This document shows, in pieces, positions 1-10,011 of a stretch of 64,000 nt of DNA (positions are counted from its first letter, which is position 1; every line of letters starts with the position of its first letter). The notes beneath the pieces were generated by a model. It worked only from the letters and a program-made list of their open reading frames with translations. It did no database searches and was not told the DNA's origin. Source of the DNA: Rhodocytophaga rosea (GTDB taxonomy: Bacteria > Bacteroidota > Bacteroidia > Cytophagales > 172606-1); NCBI RefSeq assembly GCF_010119975.1, contig NZ_CP048222.1, forward strand, positions 2,439,501-2,503,500. Reading direction: 5' to 3'. Made by a program: the position numbers and the translations under genes.

Positions 1-201
1 TGGAGTGTAGAAATTGTACAAAAGCCTGAAAGCGTGAAAGGCTTTGTCCCGGCAGGGGGCCGTTGGGTAGTGGAACGTAGCTACGGATGGCTCAATTTTA
101 AGCGTAGGTTGAGCCGTGATTTTGAAAAAAACACAGAAAGTTCGGAAGCCATGCTACAATTAGCCTTTATTGATACTCTGCTCAAAAGAAAAACCGAATA
201 A
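1..201 (+). CDS. IS5-type transposase, C-terminal fragment (cut by window start)
   Basis: The first 66 codons read open from base 1 and end at a TAA. The motif GGRWVVERSYGWLNFKRRLS is the C-terminal DDE-glutamate region of IS5-superfamily transposases (compare the family pattern RWVVERTFAWL..RRLS..YE). The catalytic Glu would be the E in VVERS. The protein start lies outside the window, so intactness cannot be judged. It belongs to a different IS5 subgroup from the element at 9091-10008, whose C-terminus is unrelated in sequence. It sits about 240 bp upstream of the SusC gene. Confidence 0.75.
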   Translation, partial: WSVEIVQKPESVKGFVPAGGRWVVERSYGWLNFKRRLSRDFEKNTESSEAMLQLAFIDTLLKRKTE

Positions 202-444
202 TATTTCAAAACATTCTCTTAAAGACTCTTCCAAACAAAAACCCTTAGCTAACTTAAACTGCCAATTTACTAGTTCTTAAAGCACAAGATGCTGCTACTC
301 TGCTGATGTTTATTAACTCCTTATTCTCATATATTAATATAACCCTAACATCTTTTTAACAGCACATTGTTGCAGATGAGTTACTTTTATGATTAAATTA
401 AATCCTAAACTATCGAAAATTTTTAGCCAACCTAACTTAAATTT

Positions 445-3400
445 ATGTATTCAACATTACGAGTATCAAAAATCATATGTGCTTCTGCATGTTTGATATC
501 CTGGGCTGGATTTAGTGTTACCCCATCCTTTGCTGTTTCTGCAACTATTGGCAAGGAGGTATTTTTTAACACAGAAGCTCCGTTTTTTAATGTGGTATCC
601 GTTGCCCAACCTATCTCGGGTACAGTTACCGATGAAACAGGCGCACCCTTACCCGGAGCAACTGTCCTGGTGAAAGGAACAACAAACGGCACTGTAACAG
701 ATGCAGATGGAAAATTTGTTATTGATGCCGATGCCAATGCCATTCTTCAAGTTTCTTTTGTGGGATATGTCGTGAAGGAAGTTTCCCTGAATGGACAGTC
801 ATCCATAGTTGTCCGCTTGGAACCAGAGCTTTCGCAATTGAACGAAGTGGTGGTGGTTGGGTACGGTACCCAAAAAAGGTCAGACATTACCGGTGCCATT
901 TCTTCTATTAATAGTGAAAACTTTAATGCTGGGGTTGTTACCAATCCGGGGCAGCTGTTACAAGGAAAAATTTCGGGTGTAAATGTAACAAGTGCCAGTG
1001 GCGAGCCTGGTGCCGCTCAAAATGTTATTATTCGTGGTGTAGGGAGCTTGCGTTCCGGCACACAGCCGCTGTATGTGGTCGATGGTTTTGTGCTCGATAA
1101 CTCCTCTCAGGGCCTTGATACTAATCCGCTGAACTTTCTGAACCCCAATGATATTGAAAGCATGGACGTGTTGAAAGATGCCAGTGCTACAGCCGTATAT
1201 GGTTCCAGAGCGTCAAATGGCGTTGTTGTGATTACCACCAAGAAAGGAAAAGCCGGAAGAACGGAAATGAATTTTTCTGCATCTACCGCCTGGTCCTCCT
1301 TGTCCAATAAGATTAACGTGTTCAGTGCCGACGAGTTTCGTACACGGGTACCAGCCGAGGGTGGAACCTTGCAAGACTTTGGAGGGAACACAAATTGGCA
1401 GGATGAGTTATCTCAAACAGGTATGTCACAAAAGATCGATTTATCTGTTGGCGGATCGGCCTCTGATAAGTTCTCCTACTACGCCTCAGCAGGTTATCAG
1501 GATCAGGAAGGAATCCTGAAGAATAGCGATCTGAAAAGGTACTCCGGTAAGCTGAACATCACTCAAAAGGCATTCAATGGAAGGCTGAATGTAGATTATA
1601 ATCTTACAGCTTCTCACACCGAAAACTTACGGCCCAATATAGGTTCTACCATCAGTGATATGCTCAGTTTGAATCCAACTGTTCCGGCCTATACCGATGG
1701 TGAGCCTACTTTGTTAATTACCAATGCCTTAAATCCGTTAAAAAGGTACCAGATATATAGTGATAATGCCATCAATAACCGGATTTTGGCGAGCATTTCA
1801 CCATCCATAGAAATAGTGAAGGGCCTTGTTTATAAGCTCAACCTCGGCGTTGATTACTCCGCTACCGACCGGGACCAGCAGTACAAACCTTTTACTTCAG
1901 TTGTAAATGAGTCTAATGTTGCAAATGGGTCTCTGACTACATTTATTAACGGAAATACCAATAAACTGGTAGAAAATACGCTTACCTACAACTGGCATAA
2001 GGATGTTCACAACATTACCCTGTTGGCCGGACATTCCTATCAAAGCTTTCTGGAGGAAAACAGAAACTTCACCTATAACGGATTCGCAAGTAATAACATC
2101 GAACCTAAGTACCAGGACCAGACCAGTACAACCCAATTTCCCACTACGGTGAGTTCGTCAGCCGTTAAGAACGAGTTGCAATCCTTCTTCGGTAGAGTAA
2201 ATTACTCCTTAGCCGAGAAATATTTGTTTACGGCCACCCTTCGTGCCGATGGCTCCTCCAAGTTTGGCCAAAACAATCAATACGGCTATTTTCCCTCTGT
2301 TGCCCTGGGATGGAACATCAGTAAGGAAGATTTTATGAATAATTCAGCTTTTGACAACCTGAAGCTGCGTGCCAGCTGGGGGCAAACCGGTAACCAGGAG
2401 ATTCCATCCAAGATTACGAAAGCCAGCTATTCGGAAGACCGCTTAATCACAGGAGGTCAGAGTTATAATACCTATCCCTTAGATCCCAATGCCAATGCCA
2501 TTGGTAATTACCCGTACGGAATTGTGTATACACGACTGGCGAACCCCAATCTGCAATGGGAAGTGTCTACGCAGATAGATGCGGGCCTTGATTTTGCATT
2601 CCTGAATAACCGGCTGAGTGGTAGCCTGGATTATTTCAACAAAGTGTCGTCTAACATTCTGTTGGAAGTTACGCCAGCTGACCCTGTTCAGCCTACAGCG
2701 ACCTACTGGACTAATATCAAGAACATGAAGATCCAGAACAACGGTATCGAGCTGGAGCTGGATTACAATGGCAATGTAGGTAATGATTTTTCTTATACCA
2801 TAGGAGGTAACATTACCTACATTCAAAACAAGGTAGTAGATTCACCTTACTCTGTACTGACCACAGGAGCAGCACAGGGCTCGGGACAAACGGGTGCGAC
2901 TATTAACGGCTATATCAATAATGAGCCCATAGGCGCATTTTATATGTTTGAGTTTGAAGGCATTCGTGAAGACGGCCTCAACCAGTTCAAAGATGCCAAT
3001 GGCGATGGTGCCATCCTGGACAATGACCGCCGGGTGGTCGGTAGTGCTATTCCCAAATTTATCTATGCCTATCACCTGAACTTTACCTACAAAGGGTTTG
3101 ACCTGGGGATCAACTTCAATGGCGTATCCGGAAACAAAATCTACAATCATACCGCCATGAGCCTGTTTACCAAGGCACAATTAACCAAGTCTAATAATAC
3201 TTCTGATTTTGCAGTCCGGTATCCGAATGAGGCTATTTCAAACGCCAATACTGTATCTACACGCTACCTGGAGAATGGATCTTTCCTGAGACTCAATAAC
3301 GCAACGCTGGGATATAACCTATCTGGAGATAAGATCGGATTGTCAAATGTATTACGAAATATCCGTTTGTCTGTAACTGGTCAGAACCTGTTTATCATAA

Positions 3401-3531
3401 CCGATTATTCCGGATTTGATCCTGAGATCAATACAGGATCGACTTTAGGGGGAGTTCAAACCTTTGGGATCGACTATTTTACTTATCCTAAAGCCAGAAC
3501 ATTTCTGATCAGCCTTAATGCAACATTCTAG
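445..3531 (+). CDS. SusC/RagA-type TonB-linked outer-membrane receptor
   Basis: A 1028-residue outer-membrane transporter that takes up a glycan or oligomer with its SusD partner, energised by TonB. An atypical long N-terminal leader (about residues 1-54) precedes a carboxypeptidase-regulatory-like beta domain (about 56-128, starting ISGTVTDETGAPLPGATV). This is followed by the SusC-type TonB box NEVVVVGYGTQ (about 133-143), a plug domain with the family motif DVLKDASATAVYGSRASNG (about 245-265), and a long beta-barrel ending in an aromatic C-terminus (SLNATF). The SusD gene follows 45 bp downstream and is probably co-transcribed. No glycoside hydrolase or anti-sigma/ECF pair lies beside it, so the substrate is unknown. 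A transposase remnant lies just upstream. Confidence 0.93.
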   Translation: MYSTLRVSKIICASACLISWAGFSVTPSFAVSATIGKEVFFNTEAPFFNVVSVAQPISGTVTDETGAPLPGATVLVKGTTNGTVTDADGKFVIDADANAILQVSFVGYVVKEVSLNGQSSIVVRLEPELSQLNEVVVVGYGTQKRSDITGAISSINSENFNAGVVTNPGQLLQGKISGVNVTSASGEPGAAQNVIIRGVGSLRSGTQPLYVVDGFVLDNSSQGLDTNPLNFLNPNDIESMDVLKDASATAVYGSRASNGVVVITTKKGKAGRTEMNFSASTAWSSLSNKINVFSADEFRTRVPAEGGTLQDFGGNTNWQDELSQTGMSQKIDLSVGGSASDKFSYYASAGYQDQEGILKNSDLKRYSGKLNITQKAFNGRLNVDYNLTASHTENLRPNIGSTISDMLSLNPTVPAYTDGEPTLLITNALNPLKRYQIYSDNAINNRILASISPSIEIVKGLVYKLNLGVDYSATDRDQQYKPFTSVVNESNVANGSLTTFINGNTNKLVENTLTYNWHKDVHNITLLAGHSYQSFLEENRNFTYNGFASNNIEPKYQDQTSTTQFPTTVSSSAVKNELQSFFGRVNYSLAEKYLFTATLRADGSSKFGQNNQYGYFPSVALGWNISKEDFMNNSAFDNLKLRASWGQTGNQEIPSKITKASYSEDRLITGGQSYNTYPLDPNANAIGNYPYGIVYTRLANPNLQWEVSTQIDAGLDFAFLNNRLSGSLDYFNKVSSNILLEVTPADPVQPTATYWTNIKNMKIQNNGIELELDYNGNVGNDFSYTIGGNITYIQNKVVDSPYSVLTTGAAQGSGQTGATINGYINNEPIGAFYMFEFEGIREDGLNQFKDANGDGAILDNDRRVVGSAIPKFIYAYHLNFTYKGFDLGINFNGVSGNKIYNHTAMSLFTKAQLTKSNNTSDFAVRYPNEAISNANTVSTRYLENGSFLRLNNATLGYNLSGDKIGLSNVLRNIRLSVTGQNLFIITDYSGFDPEINTGSTLGGVQTFGIDYFTYPKARTFLISLNATF

Positions 3532-3576
3532 AAAGCAAACAAACCGTTCTCTTACATCACTTAAAAAAGAAATCAG

Positions 3577-5322
3577 ATGAAAAATATACGATTTAATAAA
3601 GCACTGCCGATCATTATATTTTTACTTACATTTTTCGGTTGTACCACATTAGAGGAAGAAATCTTGGATGAGTCTCTGACCGGAACCGGGCAGGCAGAAG
3701 TCGTCAGTGGATCAATAGCCCCAGTATATGGCCTGCTTCGCCAGGTATGGTTGCATACCAATAATTTCGGCTTGCAGGAAGTTGCCTCTGATGAGGCCAT
3801 TTTACCCTACCGCGGCGGCACAGACTGGTATGATGGAGGCAAGTTTATTGCCGTTCACCAGCATTTGATGACCCCCAGTAATGGTTTGGTATCAGATACC
3901 TGGACATCTATCACGTTATGCTTATCGAGAGCAGTTGTTGCCGAGGAAAGGCTAAAAGCAGAAGTTGAAAAGGGAAATACCGCAGCCACTGATGCGCTGA
4001 ATGAAATGATTGCCATGAATGCCTACCTCAATATGCTGGCACTCGACAATTGGGGCCTGATTTTCAAAAAAGAACGTTCAGACCAGTTATCCGAAATCCT
4101 CAGAGGACAAGAAGCAATCGATTATCTTGAAGAAAGGCTGTTGTCGGTAGTGGACCTTATGAACAATAACAACGGTCCGGGCAGGTTTAACAAAGATGCC
4201 GTAAGTGCCTTGCTGGCCCGTTTATACCTGAATGCTGCCGTATATCGTGATCCCTATGGTACGCCTACCTTTACTCAGGAGGATATGAATAAGGTGATCC
4301 AGTATACAAGCAGTATTATTTCGGGAGCCCACTCCTTGTCGCCTGAATATTTCGCACTGTTCAACGATAATAACCACGCCAACACTGAGTTGATCTTTGC
4401 CCTCGACCAAAGGGGCGTACTGCAAAACGAACACCAGCGATGGGCATATTGGTCCATATCCGGTGATCAGGTTCCAAGACCCGAATTCCCAAACACCCGC
4501 GGGACCGATGCCACAGCCGCCACCCCTGATTTTATTCAAACATGGGCTGATGCGTATGGCAGTGTAGAACAAGCGGAGGCAGATGCCCGTTTTTACCAGA
4601 AAAATACCATTATACCGGATGGATTGAAAGATCTTACCGGGATAACTCCGGCCAATGATGCAAACCATTACTATTGTGTGGATGCTAAAAGTTTTGAAAT
4701 CGACCGGGGATTTGTCCGTGGGGTGATATGGGGGCCCAGAAAAGATGCTGGAGGTAACATATTGACTTGTGCCGATGGAAAAGTAAGGATATATCCGGTT
4801 ATCAATAAAAGAACCAGTGGTGCAAACCTCCGGTATGTTGACCATACGCTTCAGGTTGATTTTACAGCACCAGGCAGTCTGCATAATACCGGTTACCGGT
4901 TTTCCAAATACCAGTTTAGCCGTACTGGTATTGACTGTTGCTCCTACAGTGGTGTGGATCTGGTGTTGATCCGGTTGGGAGAGATTTATCTGATGCGGGC
5001 TGAAGCGAAACTGAAAAATGGCGACAATGCCGGCGCTCTGGCAGATGTGAATACCTTACGGGCATCCAGAATCGCACGCCCTACACAAACTCCGCCAGCC
5101 TTGAGTACGATTGATCTGGATATATTGTACCGTGAAGCGGGATTTGAATTATACTGGGAAGGCCTCAGACGAACCTATCAGATACGGTTCGGCAAATATG
5201 AAGGAAACTGGACTGATAAAAATGATAGTGATGTGCACAAACGATTGTTCCCCATCCCTCAAAAAGCAATGGATGGTGCCTCCAGCGAACCAGGATTTTT
5301 AGTGCAAAACGCAGGATATTAA
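3577..5322 (+). CDS. SusD/RagB-type nutrient-binding outer-membrane lipoprotein
   Basis: A 581-residue surface lipoprotein that forms the lid over the SusC barrel and binds its ligand. The N-terminus is a lipoprotein signal with a lipobox-like FFGC, giving Cys at about residue 22. The body is TPR-rich. The C-terminal RagB/SusD signature is visible: a segment reading LVLIRLGEIYLMRAEAKLK, then DVNTLRASR, then REAGFELYWEGLRR, and a final FPIPQKAM. Length and order fit the family. It lies directly downstream of the SusC gene and is followed by a strong terminator, so the pair forms a two-gene unit. Confidence 0.93.
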   Translation: MKNIRFNKALPIIIFLLTFFGCTTLEEEILDESLTGTGQAEVVSGSIAPVYGLLRQVWLHTNNFGLQEVASDEAILPYRGGTDWYDGGKFIAVHQHLMTPSNGLVSDTWTSITLCLSRAVVAEERLKAEVEKGNTAATDALNEMIAMNAYLNMLALDNWGLIFKKERSDQLSEILRGQEAIDYLEERLLSVVDLMNNNNGPGRFNKDAVSALLARLYLNAAVYRDPYGTPTFTQEDMNKVIQYTSSIISGAHSLSPEYFALFNDNNHANTELIFALDQRGVLQNEHQRWAYWSISGDQVPRPEFPNTRGTDATAATPDFIQTWADAYGSVEQAEADARFYQKNTIIPDGLKDLTGITPANDANHYYCVDAKSFEIDRGFVRGVIWGPRKDAGGNILTCADGKVRIYPVINKRTSGANLRYVDHTLQVDFTAPGSLHNTGYRFSKYQFSRTGIDCCSYSGVDLVLIRLGEIYLMRAEAKLKNGDNAGALADVNTLRASRIARPTQTPPALSTIDLDILYREAGFELYWEGLRRTYQIRFGKYEGNWTDKNDSDVHKRLFPIPQKAMDGASSEPGFLVQNAGY

Positions 5323-5340
5323 TCCAATATTGAACAAATA

Positions 5341-5370
5341 ACCGGCAAGAAACAAGATTTTCTTGCCGGT
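5341..5370 (+). terminator. Rho-independent terminator after susC/susD
   Basis: An inverted repeat of 12 bp (ACCGGCAAGAAA / TTTCTTGCCGGT) with a short loop is followed by TATTTAATTT. It lies 18 bp after the SusD stop codon. Confidence 0.8.
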
Positions 5371-5547
5371 TATTTAATTTAACTAATACTCTTTTATTTT
5401 AGGTATATTATTGATGCTATGTGTTTGAGTCGGAATGAGATAATTACACTTTTGATGAGGGCGCAAATAAAAATAGCTATTTCCATTGTTTAAAATAATC
5501 TATTCCTGGTAATATCTTGTGTATTTTGATGGAAATTTGAATATAAG

Positions 5548-5727
5548 TTAACATCCATTCACACCCTTCTATAGCACTACCTCATACTGCTTACAAATGC
5601 TTCGTATTAATTCTCTTACTCTCTCTGCTACTATGCCTGTTAAAATCTTTTTCCAATACTTGGTAATCCTTACAATGTGGTATTTACAATCATACAAACT
5701 ATGGGAAGTTTTTCGGTAGTTTTGCAT
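5548..5727 (-). pseudogene. Degenerate IS200/IS605 Y1 transposase (tnpA) N-terminal remnant
   Basis: Read on the minus strand from an ATG at 5727, the sequence gives MQNYRKTSHSLYDCKYHIV and continues with ITKYWKKILTGIVAERVREL. This is the N-terminus of IS200-like Y1 (HUH) transposases. A TAG interrupts it at 5569-5571, a few more family-like codons follow, and then a TAA occurs. The HUH motif and the catalytic Tyr are absent, so this is a dead fragment of about 50 codons. It sits in the 0.8 kb gap between the SusD terminator and the GDPD gene; the rest of that gap shows no gene. Confidence 0.72.
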
Positions 5728-5739
5728 CCGGCAAACTTA

Positions 5740-5785
5740 CTAAAGTCTTCGCCTAAAGGCGAGGGGTTTTCTCCCTGTATGAGAC
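5740..5785 (-). mobile_element. IS200/IS605-like terminal hairpin
   Basis: A small perfect hairpin CGCCTAAAGGCG (5750-5761) lies upstream of the tnpA remnant, with flanking bases in the usual arrangement of the left-end imperfect palindrome of IS200/IS605 elements. Position relative to the tnpA start and the stem-loop form support the call. No matching right end was seen. Confidence 0.55.
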
Positions 5786-6120
5786 AAAAAAATGTTTATA
5801 TAAACTTCTCCCAAATTAATCCTATCAGAAATATTCTTACATTTTATAATATTTTAAAATTGACATAGTAAATCTTTAAAGGTATAATAGATTAATTATC
5901 AATCATTATATTAATTTAATCATCAACGAATAGCTAACAACAATTTAAGTATTATGCTTTTGTTAGAATAAACTTAAATGAGTCTCATATTGATCTGTTT
6001 GTCGCTTGTATTCCCATAGTATAAAGGGTATCTTATTTCTATATAAGCCACAGTTAAATGATTAGCTATTGTTAAGCTTTATTAATTTTGATCTTAGGTA
6101 GCTTTACTATTTATTGCAGC

Positions 6121-7155
6121 ATGAAAAAATTAAGTCTACTTTTTTTCGCCTGTGTTATTTTTTTCATCTCCTCAGAATCTTTCGCACAGCAGACATTAGT
6201 ACTTTCTAATTATACCTTTTCAGAACATACTACCCTTATTGGTACTATTTCTGACAGAGAGCCTGGAAGTAGTACTAATCTTAAGCTGGTAGGACCGAGT
6301 AATTCTATATTCAGGATCGATAAAGACAAAAAGCTGTATATTAAACAAGGACGCAAAGATGCGGATGCTTTATACAAAGACGTAATAATTGAATTCCAGA
6401 CGCCGCAAGGAAAATCCACGGATACGATACGGGTGGTGAAAGATCAATTTATCCGCAATCAGGTAATTGCCCACCGTGGGGCATGGAAGCAGCACGGCAC
6501 TTCTGAAAACTCTATTGCTGCCTTGCAATATGCGATTAAATTAGGATGTATGGGGAGTGAATTTGATGTGCATATGTCGGCAGATTCTATATTAGTTGTT
6601 AATCATGATCATATCGTTGGCCAGGTGCCTATTGAGACTACTTCGGCTTCCCAGCTGGCTGAATTGAAACTAAGTAATGGAGAGAATTTGCCTACCGTAG
6701 CAGCCTACCTAAAAGAAGGCATGAAGCAGAATAAAACTAAGCTGATTCTGGAGATAAAGCCTTCTAAAATAAGTAAAGAACGCTCTATTGCTTTAGCCCG
6801 GAAAGTGGTAGAAATGGTAGAAGCCCTGAAATCCCAGGGATGGACCGACTATATCAGTTTTGATTATGATATCTGTAAAACCATCATGCAACTGGCTCCT
6901 TATGCAAAAGTAGCTTATCTGAATGGCGACAAATCCCCAGCAGAGCTGGCAAATGATAGACTATTTGGCCTGGATTATAACTATAATGTACTGAAAAAAA
7001 ATGAACAATGGTTAGAAGAAGCCAGAAAGCACAAGATTACTGTAAATGTCTGGACGGTGAATGATAAAGAGACTATGCAGTGGTTTCTGGACAGGAAAGC
7101 AGATTTTATTACCACCAACGAACCGGAGTTATTACTGGGTATCATTCAAAAATAA
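6121..7155 (+). CDS. Secreted glycerophosphodiester phosphodiesterase (GDPD)
   Basis: Predicted to hydrolyse glycerophosphodiesters to glycerol-3-phosphate and an alcohol, outside the cytoplasm. The start is placed at ATG 6121 because MKKLSLLFFACVIFF begins a normal signal peptide ending near SFAQ; an in-frame ATG 33 bp upstream would disrupt it. Residues about 25-110 form a cadherin-like or Ig-like beta domain. The GDPD barrel follows (about 120-340) with the HRG motif (IAHRGAWKQHG), the metal-binding pair EFD (GSEFDVHMS) and NHD. The end motif VNVWTVNDKETMQWFLDRK followed by ADFITTNEPE is typical of GlpQ/UgpQ-like enzymes. The N-terminal beta domain is an unusual addition. No operon partner is evident. 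Confidence 0.87.
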   Translation: MKKLSLLFFACVIFFISSESFAQQTLVLSNYTFSEHTTLIGTISDREPGSSTNLKLVGPSNSIFRIDKDKKLYIKQGRKDADALYKDVIIEFQTPQGKSTDTIRVVKDQFIRNQVIAHRGAWKQHGTSENSIAALQYAIKLGCMGSEFDVHMSADSILVVNHDHIVGQVPIETTSASQLAELKLSNGENLPTVAAYLKEGMKQNKTKLILEIKPSKISKERSIALARKVVEMVEALKSQGWTDYISFDYDICKTIMQLAPYAKVAYLNGDKSPAELANDRLFGLDYNYNVLKKNEQWLEEARKHKITVNVWTVNDKETMQWFLDRKADFITTNEPELLLGIIQK

Positions 7156-7333
7156 TTACCTGTAGTATTATGCTACTTTTAGCTTTCACCCCTACAGAAT
7201 ATAAAAAAGCAAAGTGATTTTATCTTCCGCCTGTAAATAAACCGGATAAGTCTTTGTAACAGAATGGATAAAATCATTTTGATACCGCCGACAAGTACTC
7301 ACCCTTTCATATCAGGAAACAGGCTTATCTCAT

Positions 7334-9040
7334 ATGAACCGCAGAAGATTTATTGAATCGCTTTCTATTGCAAGTGGCGCCTTAACGTACGGATTAGGCA
7401 GTATCTACTCCTCAAGCGTTTATGCAAAAAATACTTTTCTTGCCAGCGAGTACCTGGCTGATGTAGTGATTGCCGGAGGTGGGTTAGGCGGTGTGGCTGC
7501 AGCAATGGCTTCACTGCGGAATGGTTTACGGGTAGTGCTTACTGAGGAAACCGACTGGCTAGGCGGACAAATCTCCCAGCAGGGTGTGCCTCCCGATGAA
7601 CACCAATGGATAGAAACCCACGGAGCAACCAAACTCTACCGAGATTTCCGTACGGCAGTCCGGGAGTATTATAAACGCTACTATCCCTTAATGGTCGAAG
7701 CCAGAGCAAGAGTCAACTTAAACCCCGGCGATGGGGCAGTTTCCAGATTATGCCATGAACCCCGGGTAACACTAGCAGTGCTACAAGATATGCTGAATGC
7801 CTACATAAGTTCGGGGCAACTCACGCTCCTGATGGAGCACAAAATAACCGGGGCAGACACGACAGGCGATAAGGTAGCTAGCCTGAAAGCAAAAAGCAGA
7901 CGCAGTGGCAAAGAAGTTACCCTTTTAGCGCCTTACTTTATAGATGCAACCGAACTGGGAGATCTGCTTGCATTAACCAAAACCGAATATGTAACCGGCA
8001 CAGAATCCAGAAAAGAAACGCGGGAATTACATGCACCTGAAAAGGCAGATCCCCATAATGAGCAAGCTTTTACTGTTTGCTTTGCCATGGATTATGTAGC
8101 TGGAGCTAATTTTGTGGGAGATAAACCTGCTGGATATGACTTCTGGCGGAATCATACTCCGAAATTAACGCCTGCCTGGTCAGGTAAATTACTGGACCTG
8201 CACTATTCCAGCCCTTCTACCCTGGAATCTAAAGCGTTAGGATTTCATCCGGAAGGTATAGCTACAGGCAATGCTCTTAACTTGTGGAATTACCGCCGGA
8301 TCATTAACAAAAATAATTTTAAGCCTGAAGCTTATGCTGGCGATATAACCATTGTAAACTGGCCACAGAACGACTATATGCTCGGCAAGTTAACCGATGT
8401 TCCAGAAAAAGATTTCAACAAACATGTGGAGCATGCTAAACAACTCAGCTTATCTCTTTTTTACTGGCTTCAAACCGAAGTACCCCGCCCCGATGGAGGC
8501 CAGGGATGGAAGGGACTGCGCCTACGGGGCGACGTAATGGGCACCGAAGATGGGATGGCCAAGTACCCCTATGTCCGTGAATCCCGCCGGATTAAAGCGG
8601 TGTTTACGGTGCTGGAAGAACATGTAGGGGCAGCCAACAGAGCCTTGATTACAGGCAAAGAATCCGGAAATACGGCCGCTGATTTTTATGACAGTGTAGG
8701 CATTGGTTATTACCACATTGATCTGCATCCCAGCAGTGGCGGAAATAATTATATAGATTTTGCTTCATTGCCTTTCCAGATTCCCTTGGGCGCCTTGCTT
8801 CCCAGACGGATGGAAAATTTGCTTCCGGCTAACAAAAATATCGGTACTACCCACCTTACCAATGGTTGTTATCGCCTGCATCCGGTAGAGTGGAGCATAG
8901 GAGAAGCAGTAGGTTTACTGGTAAACTATTGCCTCAACAAGAAAATTATTCCCAGAGCTGTACGGGAAAAAGCTGTCGTGCTGGAAGATTTTCAAACAAT
9001 AATCCGTTCACAAGGTATAGAAACTCACTGGCCCAAATAA
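7334..9040 (+). CDS. Tat-exported FAD-dependent oxidoreductase (FAD_oxidored family)
   Basis: A 568-residue flavoprotein. The N-terminus MNRRRFIESLSIASGAL is a twin-arginine signal, so it is probably exported folded. The Rossmann FAD motif VVIAGGGLGGVAAAMASLRNG follows at about residues 44-65, then TEETDWLGGQ, the family signature of FAD_oxidored (PF12831) proteins often annotated 'xanthan lyase-like'. A second family region, TNGCYRLHPVEWSIGEAVGL, lies near the C-terminus. The substrate is unknown; relatives occur in polysaccharide or sugar-acid catabolism loci. It stands alone, with 178 bp upstream lacking a gene and the IS5 element 50 bp downstream. Confidence 0.8.
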   Translation: MNRRRFIESLSIASGALTYGLGSIYSSSVYAKNTFLASEYLADVVIAGGGLGGVAAAMASLRNGLRVVLTEETDWLGGQISQQGVPPDEHQWIETHGATKLYRDFRTAVREYYKRYYPLMVEARARVNLNPGDGAVSRLCHEPRVTLAVLQDMLNAYISSGQLTLLMEHKITGADTTGDKVASLKAKSRRSGKEVTLLAPYFIDATELGDLLALTKTEYVTGTESRKETRELHAPEKADPHNEQAFTVCFAMDYVAGANFVGDKPAGYDFWRNHTPKLTPAWSGKLLDLHYSSPSTLESKALGFHPEGIATGNALNLWNYRRIINKNNFKPEAYAGDITIVNWPQNDYMLGKLTDVPEKDFNKHVEHAKQLSLSLFYWLQTEVPRPDGGQGWKGLRLRGDVMGTEDGMAKYPYVRESRRIKAVFTVLEEHVGAANRALITGKESGNTAADFYDSVGIGYYHIDLHPSSGGNNYIDFASLPFQIPLGALLPRRMENLLPANKNIGTTHLTNGCYRLHPVEWSIGEAVGLLVNYCLNKKIIPRAVREKAVVLEDFQTIIRSQGIETHWPK

Positions 9041-9090
9041 GAAAATTGAACAGTAGTCTTATTATTCTGTTTTAGTTCGTTACTTATACT

Positions 9091-10008
9091 GAAGCTGTTT
9101 AGGATAAATAAAAAGATTTCCAAAGAAGTGCGAATTTTGTGTTGCAAAGCATAAAAACACACTCCAATGAAAATCTTAGATAAAGATAGCATAGACAGAT
9201 ATATATTAGCAAATCTTTCAGTAGGAGAAACAGGCAAAGCATGTAGCAAAGAATTGATGAGAGAAGTGGTAGCATTGATTTTATATCGGTTAAAAACAGG
9301 TTGTTAATGGCGAATGCTGCCTCTACAGCAGTTTTTTACTACAGAAAGCTTAAGCTGGCAAGGCACTTATTATCATTTTAATGAATGGGTCAAAGATGGT
9401 TCCTGGAGTAAAGTATGGATTGCTATTCTGTCTGCTCATAAAGATAAACTGGATTTGTCAAGCATGCAGTTGGACGGCAGTCATACCCCTTGTAAACAAG
9501 GTGGAGAGGCAATAGGCTACCAGGCAAGAAAAAAGACAAAAACCACTAACAGTTTGTTTTTAGCCGATAATCAAGGAAACATGCTAGCCTGTGCTACACC
9601 ACAAGAAGGTCAGCATCATGATTTGTTCAATATTCAAACGCTATTTGAAGAGCTTTGTCAGATGCTTACCAAGGCAGGGATTGATTTGAAAGGTCTATTT
9701 TTAAATGCCGATGCAGGCTTTGACTCAAAGGAACTAAGAAAGATATGTAAGGAAAAACAGATTGAGGCTAACATAGCTCTTAATTCCAGAAATAGTGTAT
9801 CACAAAGTGAAGAGTATGTATACTTTGATGAAGAGCTATATAAATGCAGAACAGTGATTGAACATGCCAATGCCTGGATGGATAGCTTCAAAGCACTGCT
9901 AGTCAGGTTTGAAAAGAAAACCACTACTTGGCTAGCCTTATTACTGTTAGCTTTCTCAGTCCGTTTTTTACGTAAAATCAAGCAAAAATCTAAATCCTAA
10001 ACAGCTTC
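9091..10008 (+). mobile_element. IS5-family insertion sequence, inactivated
   Basis: A 918-bp element bounded by 15-bp perfect terminal inverted repeats (GAAGCTGTTTAGGAT at 9091-9105 and its complement at 9994-10008). The trinucleotide ACT flanks both ends and is a plausible target duplication. It contains one transposase frame, broken by a stop codon (see the pseudogene entry). Confidence 0.85.
9167..10000 (+). pseudogene. IS5-family transposase with internal nonsense codon
   Basis: Translation from ATG 9167 gives MKILDKDSIDRYILANLS and runs to LYRLKTGC, then a TAA at 9305-9307 (codon 47), then WRMLPLQQFF continuing in the same frame to 10000. Relatives read TGCQW at this point, so TAA is a single-base change from CAA (Gln). 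The DDE catalytic motifs survive downstream: QLDGSHTP (first Asp), NADAGFD (second Asp) and the Glu in VIEHANAWMD. Full length would be about 277 residues, normal for the subgroup. Unless the stop is suppressed, the element cannot move by itself. Confidence 0.85.
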
Positions 10009-10011
10009 ACT

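Noticed and set aside
4222-4884. 220-codon minus-strand frame inside the SusD gene
   Set aside because: Antisense shadow of a well-supported gene.
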